Below the pieces are notes generated by a model, which did no database searches, was not told the origin of the DNA, and saw only the letters and a list, made by a program, of their open reading frames with translations. Of a DNA stretch of 64,000 bases, positions 38,401 to 50,800 are shown one piece after another. The DNA comes from Nymphaea colorata (lineage: Eukaryota > Streptophyta > Magnoliopsida > Nymphaeales > Nymphaeaceae), in the NCBI RefSeq assembly GCF_008831285.2, contig NC_045141.1, forward strand, positions 19,898,848 to 19,962,847, read 5' to 3'. The translations under genes were made by a program, and so were the position numbers. How positions within the stretch are numbered: position 1 is the first letter of the stretch; every line of letters starts with the position of its first letter.

Positions 38401-41400
38401 ATTGTGTCCAAGGATAGAGAAGGTGTTCATCAGCAAACGGCTACAGACAAATGACACTGCTTGACATGAACCACCATTTCCAAGGATTAGTCCCTCCCTT
38501 CTCTTTTTCTTTCATGACAGGGTATTTTTCCTGCACCTATTTTTTAAGTGGGAAAAAGGTTGGCGTAAAAGAAGGGCAACATTTCACCTGTTCCACTTGG
38601 GAAGGTAAAAGGTAAATGTGGCAGTTTCAGATATATCTGCTTGTCTTTAGTTCCTTTTGAACTTTTACCTTACGTTTATATTTCCAGAAATTCCAAGGGA
38701 CATAGCGATAGTATGGTTGCTCCCGACTGTCAATTTTGGGGGACTGGTTCATCCCCAGAACACTAATATCTTTGCAGTTTCGTGCCCATACAGTGATGCT
38801 GGCTTTTGATTTCCATCTTCTATCGATTGCCATGTAAGCCAATCATGGGGAGTTGAGATTATCTTTTCCACTGAAATCTCCACACTGCTAATTCTGAAGT
38901 TTCCACTCGCCTAAGCTGTTTGTCTCTTAAGAATTGATTTCCATTGAACTACATCCAGTAATATAAGCCCCCCTGTATGAACTTTCTTTCTAGTTTATAA
39001 ATCAGCCCTACTTCAACTGATCCCAAAAATAACGACTTCAATTCCTATATGATAGCCCTACTCGAATATTTATTGTTGAATGAACGTTGTTTCAATTCAT
39101 TACAATGTACTCTGCATTTAAGACACATTAACATGCTTTCTAGTTGTGTCCCCGTGGGTATGGAGTTAATCCATGAAGACTAAGAGAACCCAGAAAATTA
39201 TAAAATCCGAATGAGCAAAAGTGATAATAGCTCATTTGAGAAATCTTGATGGATTTCTTTTAATTAAACAACTTTCTTCGGTAAACTTACAAGATGGAAA
39301 CTAGTGTAAAACACAAACTGTTTTTTTGTCAAATCCAAATAATACAAAAGACACGAAAAAAAAAAAATCAAATTCAACATGCAATTGGGAAATTCAAGAG
39401 CTTGGGTGGCACCTTAGAATACTGCTTTGAAGCTTCAAATTTGACAGAAGCACGCACCTTAGATGGTTAACAATAGAAACATTTTGGTCACCATCATTTT
39501 CATGATTACCTTTATTGGACAAAGCTCTCGTATACGCTAGGTGCTTCTTTCTATTAGCCGAATCCGATTACTCATCACGAATGTGGATATTTCTGAACTT
39601 GTGCCGATGAATATGTATTGAGACAGAACAGATAAACAAAGTCACTAGAACGACAAAAGATCAATCCGTCACCTACAAAAAGCACAACCATGCCTCTCTC
39701 GACGGACTATTCAAACGTGGCAAGGAAAAACTTCACATCGAAAGATACAGCCAACCTGCTACTGAATACACGATCACAACACAAGAAAAACCTAAAACTA
39801 ATCAACACACGAATAAAAGGGCATAACAAGGGAGGAATCGCAAAGATAAAAAAGGAATCAAGAATGACACCTTGGAAGAACGTGAGCAGCGGTTGTTTGA
39901 CTGCCCACGAGTGACGAGCATCCGCACCGAGCAGAGGGATCCTCCCCTCCCTCCCTCTCTCTCCTCCACCCCCACCCACCCCTCCTTCCTTCTCCCGCTC
40001 TCTGTGTGGCGCGGGACCAGGGTGCCTTTAAATTGGTGTTACTAGCTTAAGAGCACGAACTTCCGGCGCCTTTCATTTCCTTATTATTTCAAAAATTCCA
40101 ACGCTATCCTTGTTATTGACTATTTTTAATTTTGTGTCATAGTTATTAGTTACAGTTTGGCTGACAAGTATACAGCTAGAATTTTTGTGTAAACGTTTTA
40201 CTTAAAAAGTATCAATCGGGGCCGGACCGGCCGGTGTACCTGGGGCGATCATCACTGATTCGCCACATATATACAGTGTTTCGGGAAAGAAATACAGTTC
40301 CAGACTTCCAGTTACCAAAGTTGAGAATATCGGATTTTCTGATTTGTCATTGGTTAATGTGTTCTGTGCTTCCACCGTCGGTAAACTTTCGTATCTGATT
40401 CCTTTGAATGATTTCATTGAAGACAACGTTTCAGGACTTGCAGTTCAGAATGGACTTTATGAGCGCGTTCTTGCTTCCAGAAAAAATGGAAAAGAGGATA
40501 ATCCAGTTTACTTTCTTCTTTGTTTTTTGGTTTTATCTATACCAATCCAAAAACAAATGCATTCGAATTATGAAAAAGAAAAATCTGCTATGCTTAACAA
40601 CTTAGAGGCATGAAAAGAGACCGTTGACAAGCCCACCAGCCACTCAAGTTAAAGCTTTGACCTGCGAGACAAGAATAATAATCGGTAATCTTCTTTGGGA
40701 GAACAAAAAACTGACTTTGGCTGTTCATCCCGATAGGATAAAAGGTCATTTTGTTTTGCTTTCGCCTATGTGAGACATGCTGCCAAAGATGTCCCCGGAG
40801 TAGGCCTCCTGATTTCGTTTATGATTCTGAAAAAGATCCAAGCAGCATGCAATGGAGTAACGACCAATTTGAATCGTCCCACACCATGAGCCAAATCCTT
40901 TGAGATACGAATGGAGATCAGGCTTCTGAGTGCTTCTACTGAACTAAGACGAAATGCTATGGAGGCCATTTATTTATTAACATGGCCAATTTAAGAGCAA
41001 ATATGTAGTTCATACTGTTGAACTTGGACATGAAAAGCAGAGAGTGACCTGAGTGAGGTTAGCTCATAATGCATAATTTGAAGAAATATCGAGTGGTTGT
41101 GTTGACCCATTCACATAACTCAAATGGTTTTTGGCACCTATCATCATTATCATGCTGGTGCTCCAGGTCATGCATCCATTTAAGATTGTAGCACCAACCT
41201 ATATCCTGGTATTTGAGTGATGTAAGCAGAAAGCATTTGAACCATCAATCATAGGCGAAGATCACAGGGTTCGGGCAATCATCTTCAACAGCAAACCTTG
41301 ATCAAATATTAGAAGCCGCCAACCAGACACAGGTATGAAACTGTACTTAAGGATAAAATAAAAAAACAGAAAAAGAATTTGACATTTCTCATTCAGTTAA

Positions 41401-41857
41401 AGGAAAGACGATGAATTAAAGCAGCAGCAGAGATAAGGTCCACGTTTCTGTTGTCATATCCAAGATATTGACTAAGGTTTTGTCTTGTGATTACAACAGA
41501 AAATCTTTAGAAGAAACAGAAAGATAAATCAAAAGAAAATCAAAAAATGTAAATGTCAACATTGGGACTATCTTAAGCTCATGGGGAAGAGCACTCCCTT
41601 CAATCTAAAGTAAAGTTCATCCAATTCCAAATCTTTCAAATGAATCGTAATATGTTCATTTGAATAACAAAAAGCATTGGCATGGTTAACAACTCACTCA
41701 CATATTTTACATTCGCACCACAATGTGGTATTCATGGTCTCCAACTTAGTTTCTACAAATCCTTCACAACTGACATTTATGGGGAAAATATGTATATAAC
41801 AATGTAGGTAAGGTAGGACAAAATTGCAAAGCTTCATAGGCTTGGATATGTTCATAA
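35443..41857. other. Intergenic region between ATL and the TPR gene
   Basis: Holds the ATL promoter (35443 to about 36000), a MITE-like segment at about 36208-36595, a 24-bp direct duplication at about 37873-37919, a promoter-like GA-rich leader with TTTAAA at 39925-40034 but no identifiable gene body, and an uncharacterised stretch open on both strands at 40202-40613. The right end includes the 3' flank of the TPR gene. No gene I can name. Confidence 0.45.
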
Positions 41858-44800
41858 TCACTTGGAAAGACCAAGATCCAAGCACTTGCCAGAAATAGCT
41901 TCACCTGACTGAGGAAGAGGAAGTGACTCACCACAATTTCCACTTTCTGTCATTGCCTTCTTTTGCAACTGAAAAAGAAGCCTTTCTGCTTCTCGGACCT
42001 CATCACTTGCACTAGGTCCATGGCTTTCCCATGCATCGATCACTCGTTGTTGGAATTCCATCGCAAGTTTGTAACTGCAAACCAGATGAAGCTGTTATTT
42101 ATCTAAAAGTTAAGAGGGTCGGCCCATGCCTTCATTTGATCATTGACAATTTGACATGACAGGAAGATTCCATTCTTCTTAGGTTCAGCATAACTACTCT
42201 TGTACAGAGGAATACCAAATTGTAGCTACTGTTTGTCAGTGTTCACCATAGCAAGTATACGTAACAGCATAATATGAATAACGTCATGCACAACATGCAG
42301 TTCTTGACTCTGATTCTTAAAGTTTTCCATGTTCACAAATATTAGCTCTAGAGGGGAAAAAAAGTGCTCTGAAAATGACCAAATAGAGTATTTGTCGTGG
42401 GAGTCAATAGTGATGCAGTTGAGAAAATTCTTTTCCTCCTTGCATCTAACAGGTCACTAACGAGATAGCAGCACTTGAGAAACGGAACTGCTGTATATGT
42501 TTCTCCTGTCAGCAATACTCAAAAAAAAAAAAAAAAAGAAGAAGAAAAAGGAACTATGTATTATTTTTCCTATGTCACTGAAAGAACAGAAAAGATGATA
42601 AGGATCGTTACAGTTTCATACATAAAAACTGCAGGATATAAAGTTAATAAACTGTCAAGAGAGTTTCTGAAGAAAAGCGGCATTTTCGTATTTTAATCAG
42701 ACTAAACTTCGAAGAACTTCCAACCCAATCTCCCATTTTGCGGACATTCATAAAAACAGAAGGATCATAATCTATCTATGCCAAAGATTGTTGCAGTCAA
42801 CTTCCTTACTGGGACCATAAATTTGGTCAAGTTTGAACCCAAAATTCGACCAACCCTCATCAGAATTTCAATACTGGCTTCCCAGTTTGCAGACGGTTGG
42901 AAAACAGTTCTATTTATGTCAAATATTGTTGCAGTCAACTTCCTTACTTGGACCATCAACTTGCTCAAACTTGAAACCAAATTTGATCAAACCCCATCAT
43001 TAGTTCAACAGGCAGGGCTCTCAAAGGCATCAATTCTCTTGCATTTTGAAGTGAACCAAGTTCTCCCCCTCATTTCCACAAATTCATAAAAAGGAAATAA
43101 CAGTGGCAATACCTCTTAATTTCTAGTGATTCTCATGTCTTTTAGAGCTGCAAAATCCGATCCTAAGTTTACATCTCTTCCTTAAGATGTCTATGCACCA
43201 CGATTCTGTGCCCTAAGTTAAGGCAGTGTTCAGGCCTGAACATCTAAGGCTCCCACAATGCTGGGGATAGTCAAATGAATACGAGCCTAGGCATAGGCCA
43301 TGCAGACTCCAATTATGAGGACAACTTTTAAAGAAGGAAGAAAATAAAGAGCCCCACAAACCCAAGATATCAATGGCTGCTCATGAAGATTGGTCTAACA
43401 AAACAAATATCCATGAGTGACGTGTTCTTTCCATGAAGTTGCATCCTCTCAGGCTTCTCCTGCTTCTGATCATCTTTTGACCCACTGGAATATCTGGATG
43501 AAGATAGTTTTTTTTCCTTATCAACTATACATTGTGTCCACTAGCCTTCTTGCAAAAACTAACGATTTCCCTCACTGAAATCCATATGTTGCACACCAAG
43601 TCTCTCAAACCCTTAAAAGAATAAGGGTGTACATTGCACAACCCACACAAATATGAAAAGAACTGGAAGTCGTTCAACCTGTTGAATTTTTTGTGACAAC
43701 AAATAACTATTTAATCATAAGAAAATGGTCTAACTAATGTTATCTGTATCGTACGATATGCATGGGTATGAAAACCTATACGGTACACTTATGTTACATT
43801 ATATCTCGTGTATCAGTAAGCATCACCCCTGTACCATAAGATATGGGGAAAAACGCAAAAAGGGGCCATCGGGCCCCTGTTTGAGTTATGTTTTTAAACA
43901 CTCCTCTCCCTCTCTCCTTTCTAAACACTCTAAGAGTCGTGAATACCTTTAGCTTTAGTTTTCATGTTCAAACCATAACTTTTTGGGCCCAAAATCACAC
44001 TCATATAAAAAACAACTCTTTAAAGTTTAAACTAAATTTAGCTTAAACCCTTTCACTAACTTGTTAGTAAACTTAGCATTACTAGGAATGCCTTTATTTT
44101 AAATTTCATTAACTGAGACTAAGTTATCTCATATCTGCTATAAACCTAGAGCTCATTTATTACATTCACACAAAACAAATGTCGCTTTATTCATTAAACT
44201 TAATCTACCTAGCAGGAAGATGTGTTTTGATCCAAGACTTCATATCTCCTTTTCTTCATAGATGGTGCAGTAGATACTTTAAATCCAAATAGGAAGCCTC
44301 ATAAACCACCATTTCATATGGTCAATGATGTGCTCCAAAGTGTTTGCAAGAAAGCCTTCAACACTCACCAAGCCAAACCCCCAACGTATTGAGAACAATC
44401 CTGATCCCTCATTAGTCAAGTGCATTTCCCTAAAGGAAACCATGTTAATCTCAGGTATTGCTGACAAAGCGCCACTATTTTGTAAAGATCCCAAAACTAA
44501 ATGCTGATGGAACTTGCCCATTTGACAAATATGTCTACAAACCCAAAAAGGGAGCAGTCTATAGATCTTCTAGTGGTGTTTTTTGTAGAGTGCCCAAATA
44601 TCCATACTTCCGATTTGATGTGACTGGTTTATAATATACTCCGTTCTTCAGTTAGAAATCCTTTCTTTTAAGGTGTACATGAATGATAGAGAACCTCCTA
44701 TGCGTGACATTAGTGTGGCACATAACGACCACAAAATGGTCACTTTCAATAATCTCGCCAACTGTCTACTATGATCAAAGTCAACCAATAGCACAATGGA

Positions 44801-47800
44801 ATTGATGTGTGTTAAACTATAAATCATTTACCAGCACGTTGAAGAGGAGTCTCTTAGGATTCCACATCCTTGTAAAATGTGTTAAGATATTTAATGTCCT
44901 TGTAACATGTGAAGAAGTCTCTCATAGGATTCTATGTTGTAGTTAATATCTTTGTAATATGTGAAGTCTCCTAGGATTCTATGATGTAATTAATGTCCTT
45001 GTAGCTCGTGAAATCTCCTAGGATTCTACGATTGGAGACTCTTAGAATTCTAGAAATGAGATTATAAATAGATGTCGTGCAAACCATTTTGGTGTGGCTT
45101 CTTCTCCTCATCTTCTTCTTGTTCACTCTTTCTCTCTCTATATTCCTACGTGAATGCTGATTTCAAAACTCAGATATTGGTGCTTGAATTTCTTTCATGG
45201 TATCAGAGCAGGTTACGTTACTTCCATCTAACAAAGTGCTCAAACAGGTCTAATCTAGTTAAAACTCTTTTCTCAATTTCTATCTATCCTATATTCATTC
45301 TTTCTCTTGAGTCATTCTTGCTTACCGAAGGACATATCTTCTTATATTGTGCCTTTCGCTTTTCCCTAACATCTCCTACCTGTATACTCTCCTTTTGCTA
45401 TCATGGAAAATCTTTCGCATTCTGGCATGTCCTCAAGTTTTCTTCCTCACCTTATTACTGAAAAACTCAACCATGAGAATTATCTCATCTGGAAAAGGCA
45501 AATCATGCCTTTCATAAGAAGTCAAGGCCTCTTTGGACATCTCGATGGTTCAACAAAGGCTCCACCAATATCCGTTTTGCAAGAAATAAAAAATGAGGCA
45601 GGAGAAGTTATTGTTGTTCATGAAGACAGCAACCCTGCACATGTTGTGTGGATGAGACGTGACTAAAGTCTGGTTGTGTATATTTTGTCTACTCTATCTC
45701 AACAAATGTTACTTTAAGTTTCTGATGACTGTACTACAGAAGAATTATGAGAAACTTTTGCTGATACCTTTTCCCAAATATCAGAAGTTCGAATTATGTA
45801 CTTAAAGAAAGAATTTCAAAATTTGAGCAAAGGTTCAACGTCTATCATGGATTATTTGGGGCATATTAAGGCCGTCGCAGACCAACTTGCTGCCTTAGGG
45901 AATAGCATTTCTAATAAGGAGAAGGTGCGGCAAACCTTGAATGGACTTGGGCATGATTATCATGCTTTTATTACAGCTCTTGAGGCCCTTCGTGTTCTGC
46001 CTTCCTTCAACAAACTACAAGGTAAACTTCTCTAACACGAAATCAATATGAAAAGAGTCATTGAAAGGACTAATCAAGGGAACTCCCAAAATGTGTTGGT
46101 CATGAATGTAAAGTTTCGTAAGAGCCATGGGAACTCCAATCATGGTGGTCGTGGCATTCTACCAACACCACAAAACCAAGGTATATCTCCTTTGGATACT
46201 TCAAGAAAAATACCAATTTGTTTTCAGTGCAACAAGAAAGGGCACGTGAAGGCACAGTGCTAGTTTAATCCTCAAAATAAATACAAAGGGGTAAGACATG
46301 ATTATAAACAAGGAAGACAAAGTTCTAAATCCACCGCCGAAGATATGCAGCAGCTATTGATGACTGCATTCTCAAAGATGACTATAAAGCAAAATGAGCA
46401 GGGAGAATGGTTCTTAGATTCAAGTGCAGCTACTCATGTGACAGGAAATGCAGGTAAATTGACTAACTTATCCCCTCATTATGGTAGAAGTTGCATTATA
46501 ATAGGTGATGAAAAATCTCATGCCATTACACATTGGAAATGCACATATTCCATTGTCATCCTCGTTTCTATCACTGTCTAATGTTGTTCTTGCTCCCAAT
46601 ATAAAAAAGAACAACATATCTATTTCTAAACTCATTGATGATACAAACTCTTCTGTTGAATTCACACCTTCTTCTGTCTATGTCAAGGACCTCCAAACGA
46701 AGAAAATGTTCGCTAGAGGGGAGCGTCAAGGGAATATGTATGTCCTTAAGGAATGTCTACCCAATTATTCATCCACTTTTGATATAGGATTGAAGACATT
46801 TTCTCTTTCTCACAATGCGTCATCAGTGCCAAGTTCTTGTCATTTTCAATCAAAAGTAAGGGGCCCTAACCAAATTTTGGAGTCTGATCTGTGGCATAGT
46901 CGGCTGAGACATTGTGGTCGACATTTCATTGAAAAACTTGTCACAGATAGTCTCATTCCAAGATCAAGCTTACCTCTTACTTCAAGACTTCAAGTGTCAA
47001 AAAATGTTCAAGTTGTGGACTTTGTAAGAGTCATGTTTTACCTTTCCATAATATAAATCAAAGGGCTTCCAAACCTTTTGAAATTATTTTTTCTGATGTA
47101 TGGGGGCCAGCTCTTATTGATTCCATGTCTGGATCAAGATATTATGTCTTATTCATTGACTCTTACTCACGTTTCACCTGGATTTACTTCACGAAACACA
47201 AATCAGAAGTACCTCACATATTTTGAAACTTCTATGTCATGATTCAAACCAAATTTTCATCCAATGTGGTGCATTTTCAATGTAATGGAGGGGGAGAATA
47301 TTCCTCGCTTGATTTTATTGAATTTCTACGTGAAAAAATGATAACTAGACAAATCTCCTGCCCTTACACACCACAACAAAATGGTGTAGTTGAGCGGAAA
47401 CATCAACATATAGTTGAAAGCGCCATGAACATGATGCATGATAATAATGTGCTCATTTCCTTGTGGACTGAAACCTTCCATACTGCTATATACATAATAA
47501 ATTGTTTGCCTATGACACCCTTGATGTCTAAATCACCATATTTTACACTCTTAGGCAAACAACCTGATTACAAGAACTTGAAGGTTTTTGGTTGTGTGTG
47601 CTATGTTCACGTTGATGCTGCCTTGAGAAACAAGTTTTAAGACAAAGCTATTCAATGTAGATTCGTTGGACATGCTGATGAATATAAAGGTTTTCGATGC
47701 TATGATCCAACAACTAAGCGTATCAAAACTTCAAGAAATGTCATTTTTTATGAACATAGTTTTGATGATACAAATGAAATTGCCTATGACCATTGAATCT

Positions 47801-50800
47801 TATGATTCCTGAACCAGTACACAATTATTCAATACAGATCCAGTTATAGAAAATGATGTGCCTCAAGATGAAGATCCAGAGAGAGCAATACAACCATCGG
47901 ATATGGCTCAAAGTGAAAATCAAGAAGATCCAATACAGTTATCAAGTCATCACGAAAGCAATAATGAAGAACAGAGCAACGATTCACATCGGTATTCGGG
48001 TCTTATCTACAGTCGACGACTAAGGGATAGAGATGTTCACAGTGAAGAAAACAACATCCCCACTTAGAAGATCCTCACGCATTCGTCATCTCATTCACAG
48101 GTGGGTTAGCTATGATTCTTTATCACTTGATTTTCAGTTATTCATGGTAAAAGTTGGCAAGGAGGAAGAACCTACTTCATTTGATCAAACATCAAAAGCA
48201 CATCATTGGAAAAAGGCTATGAAAGAAGAAATGGATGCCTTGCATGAATGTGGAACATGGGAGATCGTTCCAAAACCACAAGGAAAGAACGTAGTGGGCT
48301 CCAAATGGGTATACAAAATCAAATACAAACTTGACGGCAAAATAGAAAGACACAAAGCAAGGTTAGTAGCAAAAGGGTTTACACAACAATATGGAGAAGA
48401 TTATGATGAGACATTCAACCCTGTGATCAAAATGAAAACAATTCGCGTGATTATATCATTGGCAGTTGAATATGGATGGAGACTACATCAAATGGACGTG
48501 AAGCATGTTTTTTTTTCATGGTGATTTGAGGGATGAAGTATATACGAAAGGAGACTCTCATGCATGGGTTTGTAAACTAAGAAAATCTATTTATGGACTT
48601 AAACAGGCCTCACGCTCGTGGTTTGACAGTTTCTCCTGCAAGATTCAAGAATGTGGTTTTCAGAGATGTCCTCTAGATCACTCTCTTTTCATTTATCGAA
48701 AGGAAAACATATTTACTTTACTTCTTATATATGTTGATGATATTGTTATCACCACAGGCAATTCAGAAAAACACATAGAAGAAGCTAAAGTAAGCTAAAG
48801 TTTTGATGATGCAAAACTTCAAAATGAAAGAGCTTGGTGATTTACGATTCTTTCTTGGAGTGGAGATTGATAGGCACAATAATCGTCTCACATTGACACA
48901 ACAGAAATATACGTTGGATCTGCTGAAAAAGTCAGGTATGTCTGATTATAAGCCTGTTGGAACTCCTAGTGTTCTAAATCAAAGACTAAGTGCTCAGGAT
49001 GGGGAGTTATATGAAGATCCTACGCAATATCGAAGTATTGTTGGAGCACTTCAATATCTTACATTTACTAGACCAGATATTATATATGTTGTGAATCAAG
49101 TATCTCAATTTATGCATGCACCTAGAGATAATCACATGGATGTTGTCAAAAGAATATTAAGATATCTTAAAGGGACAGCAGAAGACGGCTTAGTTTATGG
49201 TAAGAGTGAAGATATAACTGCTGGACATCAACTTATGACATTCACAGATGCAGATTGGGCTGGAGATCCCGATCAAAGAAAGTTCATTTTTGGTTTTTGT
49301 ATTTTCATTGGACGTAATCTTGTGTCTTGGAGTTGTCGAAAGCAAAAGGCAATAGCAAGATCCAACATCTTCTCCTCATCATTTTTGGTGTGGCTTCTTC
49401 TCCTCATCTTCTTCTTGTTCACTCTTTCTCTCTTTATATTCCTACGTGAATGTTGATTTCAGAACTCAGATATTGGTGCTTGAATTTCTTTCAATGTGGT
49501 CTTGACCTCACAAATGGCAGCATTCTTGACCAGTCTGAGAAACTCCAAGGACAAAATATTTAAGTATACCGGGATCAATATCAATTATATCAAAAAGATA
49601 GAAGGTTAAGTCAACTATCTCTTAACAACAAGAAAACAGGGTAGACAAGACCTGAGTTCCATTTTAATCTACAGGCAACACATGGAATAGCATTTTGCTC
49701 AGTAGACAAACCTATCACCCAGCCAAACATCCAATGTTGATACGTACCTGCCCCAGTCAAGGTGAGGGAGATGTCTAACATGGGATTATTATACACAGTT
49801 CAAGGGAAATGTTGGAAGCCATTCTACCTTTAGTAGTCAAAAGCATGCATAGGTCCTAGATGCACACCATTTTGAATAGACTGGACCATCTAGGTACCTA
49901 AGTCAGAAAATCGTTTCAATTTTTTTCTCCTATTTTCTTCTTCTTTTAGAACAAAACATTTTTGAAGCATATCCATATGTGATTTCATGCACATCGCTTG
50001 GAAAAATATGAAAATAAAAAAGCAGTTCAGTTTAGTGTTGTACTTATCGTACGATACGGGGTCATACCATACGATACGTATCTTATCGTTTGCAAAATAT
50101 GATATGATACACCCCATGTATCGTAAATAGGAGTGTATTGTGCCTATATCGTACGATACAGGCTCCCGTATCGTACGATACAGTGCGATACGCTTCATAT
50201 AGTACCATACGAGCTGATTTCAAAAAAGGAGGGCTCGAATCCCCCTTTTACGAGTTTTCTTTATAAAAACCCGCCCCTTCTTCATTTCTAACCTAGAGAT
50301 TGTGCCACCGTGAAGGGAAATCATCGATTTTCATCGTTAAATCATCGATTTTCAAAATTAATCATCGATTAAACCATGGATTTCTGCGTGGGTGGCTGAT
50401 TCCCGTTGGGAGGAAAAAGGTTTTTTTAAATCGTGAAGAAGAAGAAAAAGATGGAGATGAAGATAAGAATGAATATAATGAAGATTATGAATGAGAGTCA
50501 AGAGTGCTTTCATTTTATATGTATTGACATTGAACATTTTTCACAATTTCACTATCATCATGTGATGCAATACATAACATCTAAAACTTGTTTTTTGAAG
50601 TTGTATCTCATAGACTTATAGACCTTAATACCTTGTGACTTATGAATCTATGGTTATGAAATTATGATATACATTATGTAATTGTTGACTTGTTGTGCTT
50701 TCTAGATTGATATTGTTATGAATTTTGATGTTTATGAATGATGAACCGTAACTTTATAATAATAATAAGTCTATCATTCTGTAAAACATGTTTTTTATGA

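Larger units (their letters stand above)
44810..49493 (+). mobile_element. Ty1/copia LTR retrotransposon, decayed and 3'-truncated
   Basis: Inserted antisense in the TPR intron. The 5-bp target duplication ATGTG is intact on both sides (44805-44809 and 49494-49498). The 5' LTR (44810-45197) begins TGTTAAAC and ends TTCTTTCA, directly followed by a tRNA-Met-type primer-binding site TGGTATCAGAGC. Only the last 112 bp or so of the 3' LTR remain, fused to the RNase H region, so the 3' end of the internal domain, any polypurine tract and most of the 3' LTR have been deleted. In the shared 107 bp I count three mismatches between the LTR ends, which suggests a fairly recent insertion. Gene order (gag, protease, integrase, RT, RNase H) is that of Copia. 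Confidence 0.95.

Noticed and set aside
40766-40969. 67-aa minus-strand frame (MASIAFRLSS...)
   Set aside because: No family resemblance; in the TPR gene's 3' flank and within chance length.
50221-50250. tRNA T-arm-like GGGCTCGAATCCCCC
   Set aside because: No acceptor stem, D-arm or anticodon arm can be fitted around it.
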